DNA of 11,213 nucleotides from Bacteroidales bacterium (GTDB taxonomy: Bacteria > Bacteroidota > Bacteroidia > Bacteroidales > P3), in assembly GCA_021443125.1 (NCBI GenBank), contig JABUUQ010000002.1:1243273-1254485 (forward strand). Direction: 5' to 3'. The notes under the pieces are model-generated. The model was given only the letters and a program-made list of their open reading frames with translations. It searched no databases and was not told where the DNA came from. Positions 1 through 6,539 of the stretch are shown piece by piece; the first letter of the stretch is position 1; each line of letters starts with the position of its first letter. A program made the translations under genes and the position numbers.

Positions 1-86
1 AAATCTGGCTTTGGTAGTTGTATGTCCTGTGCGTTCATAGTCTCTAAAACAAATATTGAGAACAAAAATACTATTATCTTTTTCAT
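1..86 (-). CDS. N-terminus of a secreted protein (partial, cut by window start)
   Basis: The ATG at 86-84 opens a frame that stays open to the window edge, giving 28 codons. The peptide starts MKKIIVFLFSIFVLETMNAQ and continues DIQLPKPD. It has a basic start, a hydrophobic core of about 12 residues and a likely signal-peptidase I site before Gln20 (MNA|QD), so the product should be exported. A perfect Bacteroidota -7 box lies 22 nt upstream, which supports this start. The gene diverges from xseA. A mature start of the form QDI-LP-P resembles, from memory, secreted SagB-type nitroreductase-like proteins of Bacteroidales. That is only a guess, because the domain itself lies outside the window. 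Confidence 0.6.
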   Translation of the reverse strand, partial: MKKIIVFLFSIFVLETMNAQDIQLPKPD

Positions 87-107
87 TTTTCAAAAGTTTA
101 ATTTTTG

Positions 108-115
108 CAAAGATA
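108..115 (-). promoter_or_regulatory. Promoter -7 box for the partial secreted-protein gene
   Basis: On the minus strand this reads TATCTTTG, a perfect match to the Bacteroidota -7 consensus TAnnTTTG. It lies 21 nt upstream of the ATG at 86. A TTG sits exactly 12 nt further upstream. No TTG is present at the usual -33 spacing of about 17-23 nt. Confidence 0.65.
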
Positions 116-133
116 GAAAAATTTTTCCAACCC

Positions 134-222
134 GATTTATTAAAACGAAGAAAGAAAAAATTAAAATGGCGTTTTAAGAAATTATTCCTTGCTTTTAATT
201 TTTTGAAACGGCGTTTTATTTT
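134..222. repeat. Intergenic palindrome-repeat cluster, copy A
   Basis: This AT-rich gap between two divergent genes holds two full 17-bp imperfect palindromes, TTAAAATGGCGTTTTAA (161-177) and TTGAAACGGCGTTTTAT (203-219). A half-unit, TTAAAACGAAG, lies at 140-150. The block shares GATTTATTAAAACG with the cluster at 3072-3162. It also carries AATTATTCCTT (180-190), which is the reverse complement of 3119-3129. The outer arms are inverted relative to each other (TTAAAACG on the left, CGTTTTAT on the right). It encodes nothing that I can see. Confidence 0.6.
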
Positions 223-247
223 CGCACTATCTTAGAAAAAATTATCG

Positions 248-255
248 TATCTTTG
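248..255 (+). promoter_or_regulatory. Promoter -7 box for xseAB
   Basis: TATCTTTG is a perfect match to TAnnTTTG and lies 28 nt before the xseA ATG, which implies a leader of roughly 20-25 nt. No TTG lies at classic -33 spacing. A degenerate TTAG sits 12 nt upstream of the box. No Shine-Dalgarno sequence precedes the ATG, only the A-rich stretch normal in this phylum. Confidence 0.65.
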
Positions 256-283
256 CCCTAAGGTTTAGAATCCAAAAAAAATC

Positions 284-1456
284 ATGGAAGAAAAGGATAT
301 TTACACGTTGTCTCAAGTTTGCAACAAATTGGAAAACAGCATAAAAACAGCTTTTCCTCAAAGTTTTTGGCTGAAGGCGGAGATTTCAAAATTGAATCTT
401 TACACCCAGTCCGGTCATGCTTATCCCGATTTGGTGGAAAAGCAGAATGGGAAAGTTGTTGCAGAGATTCGTGGCATAATTTGGAGAAGAGAGTTTGAGA
501 GAATCAACTCAAAATTCATGCAAATTCTGAAGCGACCTTTGGAAGACGGCATTAGTATAACTTGCAGGGCAAGATATAATTACCAAGCCTTGCATGGATT
601 GAGTCTAATCATAGAAGACATAGATCCTTATACTGCTTTGGGTGAGTTGGAAAGGGAAAAAGCAGAATGTATTCAACGATTGAAAACCGAAGGCCTTTGG
701 AATGAAAACAAAACCAAGTACCTACCTGTTCTTCCAAAGCGTTTGGCTGTAATTTCCGTTATGAATTCCAAAGGATACAGCGATTTCATACAAACAATCG
801 GGGGTAATACATTAGGAATCAACTTTTTTACCCATATTTTTCCTTCTCTTCTTCAAGGCGATGGAGCTAGCATTCAAATGAGATATGCTTTGCAAAGTAT
901 CGAAAAGGTAAAGGATTATTTCGATTGCGTTCTTATTATTCGTGGAGGCGGTGGCGACATCGGTTTAACTTGCTATAACGACTATATGCTTTGCCACGAT
1001 ATTGCCAATTTCCCACTCCCAGTGCTTACAGGCATAGGCCATTCCACCAATGAGACGGTTGCCGAGATGATAAGCTATAAAAATTTCATCACACCAACGG
1101 CTTTAGCAGAGTTTTTCTTGGGAAAATTCGACGAACAGTTAATTAATATTGACGGAATGAAGAAAAAAATCATTTCTTCAACTAAACAAACTCTTGTTCT
1201 TGAACATAACAAATTTGAAAATACGAAAAAACGCATAATTTTGGGCATTAGAAACATTTTTGATAAAGAAAACAACAATCTTGAAAGCAATAGAAAAATT
1301 CTTAAAGTGCTTAGCCCTGAGAATATCTTGAAAAAAGGCTATTCAATCACCACTTTGAATGGCAAAATCATAACAAGTGCCGAACAAATAAAGAATAACG
1401 ACAAAATAGTAACCAAAACATTCAACGGAGAGTTTGTTTCCGTTGTTGAAAAATAG
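284..1456 (+). CDS. xseA: Exodeoxyribonuclease VII large subunit
   Basis: This is the catalytic subunit of exonuclease VII, which degrades single-stranded DNA into oligonucleotides in the cytoplasm and works with XseB. The 390-aa product has an N-terminal OB-fold (about residues 5-115) followed by the Exonuc_VII_L catalytic region. Landmarks are RLAVISVMNSKGYSDF (163-178), the R220-GGGG loop and GIGHSTNETVAEM (250-262) followed by TPTALAEF. His253 corresponds to the conserved catalytic His of the GHETD motif in E. coli. The acidic residue three positions later is Asn256 here, as I recall for other Bacteroidota. The C-terminal helical region (about 285-350) is shorter than in the 456-aa E. coli protein. 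xseB starts 9 nt downstream, so the two form an operon read from the promoter at 248-255. Confidence 0.93.
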   Translation: MEEKDIYTLSQVCNKLENSIKTAFPQSFWLKAEISKLNLYTQSGHAYPDLVEKQNGKVVAEIRGIIWRREFERINSKFMQILKRPLEDGISITCRARYNYQALHGLSLIIEDIDPYTALGELEREKAECIQRLKTEGLWNENKTKYLPVLPKRLAVISVMNSKGYSDFIQTIGGNTLGINFFTHIFPSLLQGDGASIQMRYALQSIEKVKDYFDCVLIIRGGGGDIGLTCYNDYMLCHDIANFPLPVLTGIGHSTNETVAEMISYKNFITPTALAEFFLGKFDEQLINIDGMKKKIISSTKQTLVLEHNKFENTKKRIILGIRNIFDKENNNLESNRKILKVLSPENILKKGYSITTLNGKIITSAEQIKNNDKIVTKTFNGEFVSVVEK

Positions 1457-1465
1457 GATAAAATC

Positions 1466-1666
1466 ATGGAAAACAAAGAATTAACCTACGAAGAAGCATA
1501 TTTGGAACTTCAAAACATAGTAAAAGAGATTGAAGATAACAACATAGGACTCGACACCTTGGAACAACATCTCAAAAGAGCGAGTTGTCTTATAGATTAC
1601 TGCCAAGAAAAACTAAAAACTGTTGAGATAGATATCAATAAACTTATTGCCGACTTAGAAAAATAA
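1466..1666 (+). CDS. xseB: Exodeoxyribonuclease VII small subunit
   Basis: The 66-aa product is the small, helical XseB subunit, several copies of which bind the coiled coil of XseA. It has the family pattern LTYEEAYLELQNIVKEIE near the start, then N-x-GLDTLEQHLKRA and a charged C-terminal helix ending IADLEK. Its length is normal for the family. It begins 9 nt after the xseA stop, in the same operon, with no promoter of its own visible. The reading frame ends just before a hairpin shared with the convergent lipoprotein gene. Confidence 0.92.
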   Translation: MENKELTYEEAYLELQNIVKEIEDNNIGLDTLEQHLKRASCLIDYCQEKLKTVEIDINKLIADLEK

Positions 1667-1696
1667 AAGATACTCCATTGTAAGCAACAGAGTATC
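1659..1696 (-). terminator. Rho-independent terminator-like hairpin for the lipoprotein gene
   Basis: GATACTC (1669-1675) pairs with GAGTATC (1690-1696). An inner TTG/CAA pairing lies across a 2-nt internal bulge on each side. Read on the minus strand, the stem is followed by a T-rich tract (TTTTATTTTTC), as expected for termination of the gene at 1733-2185. On the plus strand the stem is followed by AAAAGTAATAAAA, so it would stop xseAB only weakly by this mechanism. The T tract overlaps the last codons of xseB. Confidence 0.6.
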
Positions 1697-1732
1697 AAAA
1701 GTAATAAAAAATATGGTAAGTTTTTCTACGTC

Positions 1733-2185
1733 TTATTCAACAACCTTGTTAAAATTGCCTCTCAAATCAAACTGCAATTTCTTTGAGTCGCCTTTTTTAT
1801 TTATTTCAACTTGATAATTCTTTTGGTTTTTGCTATCTGTGATATACACATTGCCAATAGAATAACCTGAATAATTCTCTTTGATATAGTCGGTTATATC
1901 ACTTGGAATGTATTCCTTTGGGATAACATAGAAGGTCTCTGTTCCTGTGCGTGTAAACTTAACCAGACAAGTGTTATCTACTGTATTGAAATTGGCAAAG
2001 TAAGTTACGGTGTCTGCCATTTCCCACTTAACATCTTTCAAGTCAATATCGGCATATTTTTTTGTAAAGTCCTTGATATATCTTTCAGGAACATCCCTTT
2101 GATCCACTGACTTATAAGGAGATTTTTGTGTAGCACAAGCTGCAAAAAGCAAAACAGCCACGACGATTAAAGCATATTTTTTCAT
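1733..2185 (-). CDS. PepSY-like (DUF2874 family) lipoprotein
   Basis: The 150-aa product starts MKKYALIVVAVLLFAAC. This is a lipoprotein signal peptide with Cys17 as the lipidated residue, so the protein should be membrane-anchored and face the periplasm or outer membrane. The rest matches the pattern of the Bacteroidota PepSY-like domain (Pfam PF11396): VPERYIKDFTKKYADID, then V-W, then alternating strand segments, then IP-DITDYIKENYSGYSIGNV. The repeated 'x-F-x-K-x-G' strands and the YI..NY..Y motif are typical. The molecular role of these proteins is not established; the fold is related to beta-lactamase inhibitor protein. It is a single gene with its own -7 box, convergent with xseB. Confidence 0.75.
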   Translation of the reverse strand: MKKYALIVVAVLLFAACATQKSPYKSVDQRDVPERYIKDFTKKYADIDLKDVKWEMADTVTYFANFNTVDNTCLVKFTRTGTETFYVIPKEYIPSDITDYIKENYSGYSIGNVYITDSKNQKNYQVEINKKGDSKKLQFDLRGNFNKVVE

Positions 2186-2217
2186 TTCTCAAATCATTTT
2201 AATTTGGTTTAACAATG

Positions 2218-2225
2218 CAAAAGTA
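2218..2225 (-). promoter_or_regulatory. Promoter -7 box for the PepSY-like lipoprotein gene
   Basis: On the minus strand this reads TACTTTTG, a perfect match to TAnnTTTG. It lies about 32 nt upstream of the ATG at 2185, giving a leader of roughly 25 nt. A clear -33 TTTG at standard spacing is missing. The box shows that the gene need not be co-transcribed with the AlkD-family gene upstream. Confidence 0.6.
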
Positions 2226-2271
2226 CAAAAAAACTTCTTAATACCATAATAATAAGACAAAATTTGCAAAA

Positions 2272-3054
2272 TTATCGTTTCAACCAATACTCTCTTTCTT
2301 CCTTAGGCATTTTTTCTATGGTATAGCGAAGGGTTGTTCGAGGAAAATCTTTTATATTACTTTCCAAAAATTCCAAAACCAAGTCTTTGTTCTTTGTTTT
2401 ATAGACATCTCTCAACATCCATCCAACTGCTTTGTGCATAAGGTCGTGCGGATGTTTCAAATGCTTTTCTGCAAAATACAAGCACCAAGAAGCATCATCG
2501 TGTTTCGTAGGAATCATTGTGCAAACCATAGAAATACGTTGTTTCCACAAGCATTTGCTATCTGCAAAACTATCAAGAATTGTATATTTGTAACTTTCGT
2601 TTTGTTGAGGCGTGGTATCTTTCGTTCCCAACAAGGTTGGCAAAAGCAACCACTCCCCTATAATTTTTGGAGCACTCAAATCCACTAAATCCCAGTTGTT
2701 TGCGTATTCAGCATAGTTAAGATACATCTCCACAATCTCATCTCTACGCCTTACGGACTCCAAATCATTTATCAGACGCTTCTTATTGTAGATACTAAAA
2801 TGGTGAACGAGTAAAAGAAAACCACACATTCTCACCTCATGCCATTTGTTTGTGAGAAGGTTTGGTATTTCCTGCAAAGGCAAATCCTTGCTATTTTTCA
2901 CAATAACATGAACATCAGGCATTTTTATACCCAAAAATTCATCACCAAAGCCATAATCTTCTGGCTTTTCAGTTTTGAAAAATCGCATAAGGTTGTTCCT
3001 TTGTTCGTCATCCTTAAGCGATTCCATGTAAAGTATAATATCTTTTGCTGTCAT
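2272..3054 (-). CDS. AlkD-family DNA alkylation repair protein (HEAT-like DNA glycosylase)
   Basis: The 260-aa cytoplasmic protein belongs to the DNA alkylation repair family (Pfam PF08713). These HEAT-repeat glycosylases remove bulky or cationic N3/N7-alkylated purines. The residues known to contact the lesion in Bacillus cereus AlkD can be placed: NNWDLVD gives Trp121 and Asp125, LWKQRISMV gives Arg173, and HKAVGWMLRDV gives Trp212. The Arg-to-Trp spacing of 39 residues equals that in AlkD. The activity is therefore probably intact. I chose the ATG at 3054 over an in-frame TTG at 3066 that would add only MCKE. The gene follows aroQ after a 106-nt gap filled by a repeat cluster. A near-match -7 box (TTGCTTTG, 3071-3078) lies at the repeat edge, so it may have its own promoter. 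Confidence 0.85.
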   Translation of the reverse strand: MTAKDIILYMESLKDDEQRNNLMRFFKTEKPEDYGFGDEFLGIKMPDVHVIVKNSKDLPLQEIPNLLTNKWHEVRMCGFLLLVHHFSIYNKKRLINDLESVRRRDEIVEMYLNYAEYANNWDLVDLSAPKIIGEWLLLPTLLGTKDTTPQQNESYKYTILDSFADSKCLWKQRISMVCTMIPTKHDDASWCLYFAEKHLKHPHDLMHKAVGWMLRDVYKTKNKDLVLEFLESNIKDFPRTTLRYTIEKMPKEEREYWLKR

Positions 3055-3071
3055 TTCTTTACACAATTTTC

Positions 3072-3162
3072 AAAGCAAGAAAGGATTTATTAAAACGCCG
3101 GAATCTTTTTCTAAAACGAAGGAATAATTTTTTGAAACCTCGTTTTAATTTTTCCTTGCTTT
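3072..3162. repeat. Intergenic palindrome-repeat cluster, copy B (whole block an imperfect inverted repeat)
   Basis: The block starts AAAGCAAG (3072-3079) and ends CTTGCTTT (3155-3162). Inside these ends lie TTAAAACG on the left (3090-3097) and CGTTTTAA on the right (3141-3148), so the arms mirror each other over about 25 bp with small gaps. The right part contains the full unit TTGAAACCTCGTTTTAA (3132-3148). A half-unit CTAAAACGAAGG lies at 3111-3122. The right end runs into the aroQ stop codon. The block fills nearly all of the aroQ-AlkD gap. It could act as an RNA hairpin, a protein-binding site or a degenerate miniature element. Confidence 0.6.
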
Positions 3163-3595
3163 ATCTTAAAAAACTTTCCATTGCAAGTTTGTAACCTTTT
3201 AAGCCGAATCCTATTATAGAACCTTTGCACACGGGAGCCAAAAGGCTTTTTTGTCTAAATTCTTCCCTTGCAAAAATATTGGAAATATGAACCTCCACAA
3301 CAGGTTGCCTGATTGCAAGAATAGCATCACGAATAACTACGGATGTATGGGTGTAACCTCCTGCGTTTATGATAATTGCATCTGCTGAAGCTTGTTGCAA
3401 AGCATTGACTATTTCGCCTTCTATATTGGATTGAAAGTAGGATATTTTTATATCTTTATACTCGTTTCTCAAATCGTTAAGATATGTTTCAAAATCAACG
3501 CATCCATATAATTCTTCTTCCCTTTTGCCAAGCAGATTGAGGTTTGCACCATTGATTATCAAAATCTCTTTTATGCTGTCTTTGTTGTTCATCAT
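3161..3595 (-). CDS. aroQ: 3-dehydroquinate dehydratase, type II
   Basis: It converts 3-dehydroquinate to 3-dehydroshikimate, the third step of the shikimate pathway, in the cytoplasm; type II enzymes are dodecamers. The 144-aa length is normal. Family landmarks are NGANLNLLGKREEELYG (15-31) with lid Arg25 and catalytic Tyr30, NAGGYTHTSVVIRDA (77-91) with Asn77, EVHISNIFAREEFR (101-114) with catalytic His103 and substrate-binding Arg114, and GFGLKGY near the end. All expected active-site residues are present. The start ATG overlaps the stop of the upstream thioredoxin-like gene by 4 nt (ATGA), suggesting translational coupling. A second ATG one codon later is equally possible. Confidence 0.94.
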   Translation of the reverse strand: MMNNKDSIKEILIINGANLNLLGKREEELYGCVDFETYLNDLRNEYKDIKISYFQSNIEGEIVNALQQASADAIIINAGGYTHTSVVIRDAILAIRQPVVEVHISNIFAREEFRQKSLLAPVCKGSIIGFGLKGYKLAMESFLR

Positions 3596-4095
3596 TCTTT
3601 TTCCTCCCTATACATTTCTATTTTGCAAATGGTCTTATCTTTGTCAAATACAAATAGTTCTGGCACTTTCCAAAGATATTTTTTTATTAAAATATCTGCA
3701 TCTTTACTCCAAGCGTTCAGCCATTGTTTAGGCATTTTTTTCACATTTTCCAACCACTCTTCACGAGATATGTCTGGCGGAATTGTAAGCACTGCAATAG
3801 TTTTTTCTTTTATTGCTTTGTTTAGGTGTTTGTCTCGCTTCAGTTTCTTAATTTCTTTGTGACAGTGTTCGCAATAAGGGTCATAAAACAATACATAGAG
3901 AGTGTCTGCTTTGACTTGGTATAAAGATGTAATAGAATCATTATCAATTATTTCTATTGCAAAATCAACACCTTTTGTTCCAAGTTTCTGATTGTTGTAT
4001 TTGTCAAAAAAAATTGCAGAACAAGAACTATCTTGAGCAAAAGCAAGACCTATGCTCATGAAAGCAAGGAATAAATATACAAAACCTCGTTTCAT
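3592..4095 (-). CDS. Secreted thioredoxin-like protein (CxxC)
   Basis: The 167-aa product begins with a signal peptide (hydrophobic residues 5-19, likely cleavage LAFA|QD), so it should act in the periplasm. The rest resembles the thioredoxin-fold half of Bacteroidota DUF5106/TlpA-like proteins. It has TLYVLFYDPYCEHCHKE with the redox pair Cys75 and Cys78, a following charged helix, a P-Q-W-L-N-A segment, and KVPELFVFDKDK with the expected cis-proline at Pro145. It lacks the longer N-terminal domain common in DUF5106 proteins, so it is a compact version. It is tightly packed between the metallo-beta-lactamase RNase gene (1-nt overlap, TAATG) and aroQ (4-nt overlap). The redox partner is unknown. 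A thiol-disulfide reductase or oxidase role is inferred from the motif only. Confidence 0.75.
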   Translation of the reverse strand: MKRGFVYLFLAFMSIGLAFAQDSSCSAIFFDKYNNQKLGTKGVDFAIEIIDNDSITSLYQVKADTLYVLFYDPYCEHCHKEIKKLKRDKHLNKAIKEKTIAVLTIPPDISREEWLENVKKMPKQWLNAWSKDADILIKKYLWKVPELFVFDKDKTICKIEMYREEKE

Positions 4096-5501
4096 TATTC
4101 TACAACAAGCTTATCGCCCTTGCTTGGTATGAAAACATTTTTGAAACCTGCATCTTTAAGTGTTTTGGCAAAATGATGCTGTGTTTGTTCTTCACCATGA
4201 ACAACTATAACACGCTTTACTATTGCTCTGTCTTGATGATCGATAAATTTTATCAACTCGTCGCAATCGGCATGAGCAGAATAACCCTCAATTCTTTTGA
4301 TATCTGCATTTACTTTGTGCTGCACACCAAAAATAGAAACAAGTTTGTCGCCCCTGAGTATCTTATGGCCGAGTGTTGTTGGAGAACAATAACCCACACC
4401 AAGAATTGTAGTTGATTTCTTTTCTATATTGTTGGCTATATGGTGCTTTATTCTTCCTGCCTCCATCATTCCTGAAGCTGAAATAATAATCATAGGCTGC
4501 ATAGAGAAGTTCAATTCTTTTGATTCCTTGCTTGACTGTATAAATTTAAGACTATCAAATCCGAAAGGGTCAGGGTCTTGTTTCATAAACTCCTTTAATT
4601 CGTCGTTGAAGCAATCACTGTGAAGTCTGAATATATTTGTGGCATTTACACTCAAAGGAGAATCAACATAAACATCTATAGGTGGCAACTTTCCTGCCTC
4701 CCAAAGATTGTTCAACACATTTATAATTTCTTGTGAACGACCTACGGCGAACGATGGAATAAGAAGTTTGCCTTTTTTTCGCAAACAAGTGTCTTTTACT
4801 ACATCCAACAATGCTTGTTCGCTTTGATTAACTGGCTCATGCGTTCTGTCTCCATAAGTAGACTCCATAATGATATACTCTGCCTGTGGAAAAATCTGTG
4901 GTTTGCGAAGAATGGCTGAAGTATATCTTCCTATGTCGCCAGTATATGCAATAGTTGTAGGATTTTGTTTGCCATTGTCGAAAATTTTTATGTTACAAGT
5001 AGCAGATCCAAGTATATGGCCATTATCTGTAAACATAATTGAAAAACTTCCAAAGCGAATCTCCTTGTCATAAGGTATGCTTATAAAATACTGCATAGAG
5101 TTTCTGGCGTCTTCTGCAGTATAAATCGGTTCCACTGTAGGAAGTCCTTGCTTTTCCCTTTTCTTATTGAATGTTATAGTATCTAATTCTTGAATATTTC
5201 CTGAGTCTGGTAGCATTATAGCACACAAATCTCTTGTAGCAGGGGTAGTTATTATTGTACCTCTAAAGCCTAATTTAACAATATAAGGTATTAAACCAGA
5301 GTGATCTATATGTGCATGGGAAAGAATAAGATAATCAATTTCTGTGGGGTTGAATCCTAAATTTCTATTATCAGCATCTGTCTCCATACCCTTACCTTGA
5401 TACAATCCACAGTCAAGTAAAATTTTTGTACCATTGTTTGTTGTAATCAAATGCTTGCTACCTGTTACTTCTTTTGCAGCTCCTAAAAATTCTATAGTCA
5501 T
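4095..5501 (-). CDS. Beta-CASP metallo-beta-lactamase-fold RNase (CPSF73-like)
   Basis: The 468-aa cytoplasmic protein belongs to the bacterial CPSF-73-like beta-CASP family, zinc-dependent RNA endonucleases exemplified by TTHA0252. It opens with FLGAAKEVTGSKHLI, the usual start of this family. The zinc motif is SHAHIDHSG (His62, His64, Asp66, His67). Further landmarks are GHILGSA, the YTGDIGR motif, MESTYGDRTH, IPSFAVGRSQE at the beta-CASP insertion, ISASGMMEAGRIKHH, and the C-terminal RMMBL segment GYSAHAD with VVHGE. All metal and beta-CASP motifs appear intact. I chose the ATG at 5501 because the family begins there and the -7 box at 5527-5534 would lie inside a longer reading frame. It is the first gene of a three-gene unit with the thioredoxin-like gene and aroQ, divergent from the GH25 gene. 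Confidence 0.9.
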   Translation of the reverse strand: MTIEFLGAAKEVTGSKHLITTNNGTKILLDCGLYQGKGMETDADNRNLGFNPTEIDYLILSHAHIDHSGLIPYIVKLGFRGTIITTPATRDLCAIMLPDSGNIQELDTITFNKKREKQGLPTVEPIYTAEDARNSMQYFISIPYDKEIRFGSFSIMFTDNGHILGSATCNIKIFDNGKQNPTTIAYTGDIGRYTSAILRKPQIFPQAEYIIMESTYGDRTHEPVNQSEQALLDVVKDTCLRKKGKLLIPSFAVGRSQEIINVLNNLWEAGKLPPIDVYVDSPLSVNATNIFRLHSDCFNDELKEFMKQDPDPFGFDSLKFIQSSKESKELNFSMQPMIIISASGMMEAGRIKHHIANNIEKKSTTILGVGYCSPTTLGHKILRGDKLVSIFGVQHKVNADIKRIEGYSAHADCDELIKFIDHQDRAIVKRVIVVHGEEQTQHHFAKTLKDAGFKNVFIPSKGDKLVVE

Positions 5502-5526
5502 AAAGCGTTTTGTGTTAAACTTTACG

Positions 5527-5534
5527 CAAAGATA
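5527..5534 (-). promoter_or_regulatory. Promoter -7 box for the RNase-thioredoxin-aroQ operon
   Basis: On the minus strand this reads TATCTTTG, a perfect -7 element 25 nt upstream of the chosen ATG. A TTTG (5547-5550) lies exactly 12 nt upstream of the box. The box is back to back with the GH25 promoter, and the facing TTTG elements are only 12 nt apart. Confidence 0.7.
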
Positions 5535-5578
5535 ATACTTATTTATCAAACCTTTTATATTTTTTGCTAATTTCTTTG

Positions 5579-5586
5579 TATCTTTG
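5579..5586 (+). promoter_or_regulatory. Promoter -7 box for the GH25-dehydrogenase unit
   Basis: This reads TATCTTTG, a perfect -7 element 50 nt upstream of the GH25 ATG at 5637. TTTG (5563-5566) lies 12 nt upstream, the same arrangement as the divergent promoter. The predicted start of transcription is near 5591, leaving a leader of about 45 nt. Confidence 0.7.
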
Positions 5587-5636
5587 CAAACTTAAATTGA
5601 AAGATTTTTGTGTATGTCTTAAGGAAGGCATCAACA

Positions 5637-6539
5637 ATGGCGAAAAAAAAGAAAAAGAATTTGACAAAAAGAGCAATAATAATATCATCAGTATTACTGT
5701 TTCTTTGTTTACTGGCAAGCGTAGTGTATGTTTATGGTATGGATTACTATAGAAAATACTATGCGTGTCCGCAACTTGGCGTAAATTACAACAAATATCC
5801 AGTTTTTGGCATTGATGTATCTGTTCATCAAGGCAAAATAGATTGGCAATTGGTTGCAGAAAGCAAAATTTCCTTTGCTTTTATGAAAGCAACCGAAGGG
5901 CAAAACTTTGTTGACAAGAATTTCGAAACAAATTGGAAAGCTGCAAAAAAGCAAAACATCATTGTTGGTGCATATCTCTTCTATAAATTCAACAAAGACG
6001 GAAAAGACCAGGCAGACAACTTCATAAAAGTGGTTAAAACTTTGGAAGACAACGATATGCCTCCTGTTGTTGATTTTGAATTATGCTATGGCAACCGATT
6101 TAGCAAAGTATCTCATAACAAAATACAAAACCAACTTCTTAAATGTCTTAGACAACTCGAAAAACATTATAATTGCAAGCCAATAATCTATACTAATATA
6201 GACACATACAACAAATACATCAAAGGTTCTTTTGATGATTATCCATTATGGTTGTGCAGATTATGCAGCGAGCCCAATATTCATTCATGGTCTTTTTGGC
6301 AGTATTCTCACAAAGGCATTGTTCCTGGCATAAAAGGCAATGTTGATATGAATATCTTCAATGGTTCATACACTCAATTCGTTGATTATGTGTATAAATC
6401 AAGAGGTATAGAAGTAAAGAAAGCAGAACGCAAAACAGAACACAAGAATAACAATGTCAAGCCAAAACAACAATCTTCAAAGAAAAAGCCAGCCCAAAGT
6501 GCTAATAATAGACGAGGCACACGAAGTACTAAAAAATAA
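5637..6539 (+). CDS. Membrane-anchored GH25 lysozyme-like muramidase
   Basis: The 300-aa product has a lysine-rich start, one transmembrane helix (about residues 12-33, IIISSVLLFLCLLASVVYVYG) and then a glycoside hydrolase family 25 domain (about 54-250). GH25 enzymes cleave the MurNAc-GlcNAc bond of peptidoglycan. The family signatures are FGIDVSVHQGKIDW (Asp60), FAFMKATEG, GAYLFYKF, the catalytic VVDFE strand (Asp146, Glu148), PIIYTN, and FWQYSHKG followed by VDMNIF near the end. The topology implies a periplasmic catalytic domain tethered to the inner membrane. The last 35-40 residues form a Lys/Arg/Gln/Ser-rich tail. I chose the ATG at 5637 over an in-frame GTG at 5610. The final 86 nt overlap the next gene in another frame. 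Confidence 0.88.
   Translation: MAKKKKKNLTKRAIIISSVLLFLCLLASVVYVYGMDYYRKYYACPQLGVNYNKYPVFGIDVSVHQGKIDWQLVAESKISFAFMKATEGQNFVDKNFETNWKAAKKQNIIVGAYLFYKFNKDGKDQADNFIKVVKTLEDNDMPPVVDFELCYGNRFSKVSHNKIQNQLLKCLRQLEKHYNCKPIIYTNIDTYNKYIKGSFDDYPLWLCRLCSEPNIHSWSFWQYSHKGIVPGIKGNVDMNIFNGSYTQFVDYVYKSRGIEVKKAERKTEHKNNNVKPKQQSSKKKPAQSANNRRGTRSTKK

Noticed and set aside
1075..1290. 71-codon minus-strand open frame within xseA
   Set aside because: Antisense shadow of the helical C-terminal part of XseA, with no supporting signals.
4095..5549. Longer start for the metallo-beta-lactamase RNase at 5549
   Set aside because: The extra 16 residues are unlike the family's N-terminus and would cover the perfect -7 box at 5527-5534. 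The ATG at 5501 fits both family and promoter.
5610..5636. GTG start for the GH25 protein at 5610
   Set aside because: The ATG at 5637 gives a standard lysine-rich cytoplasmic start before the membrane helix; the extra nine residues add nothing recognisable.
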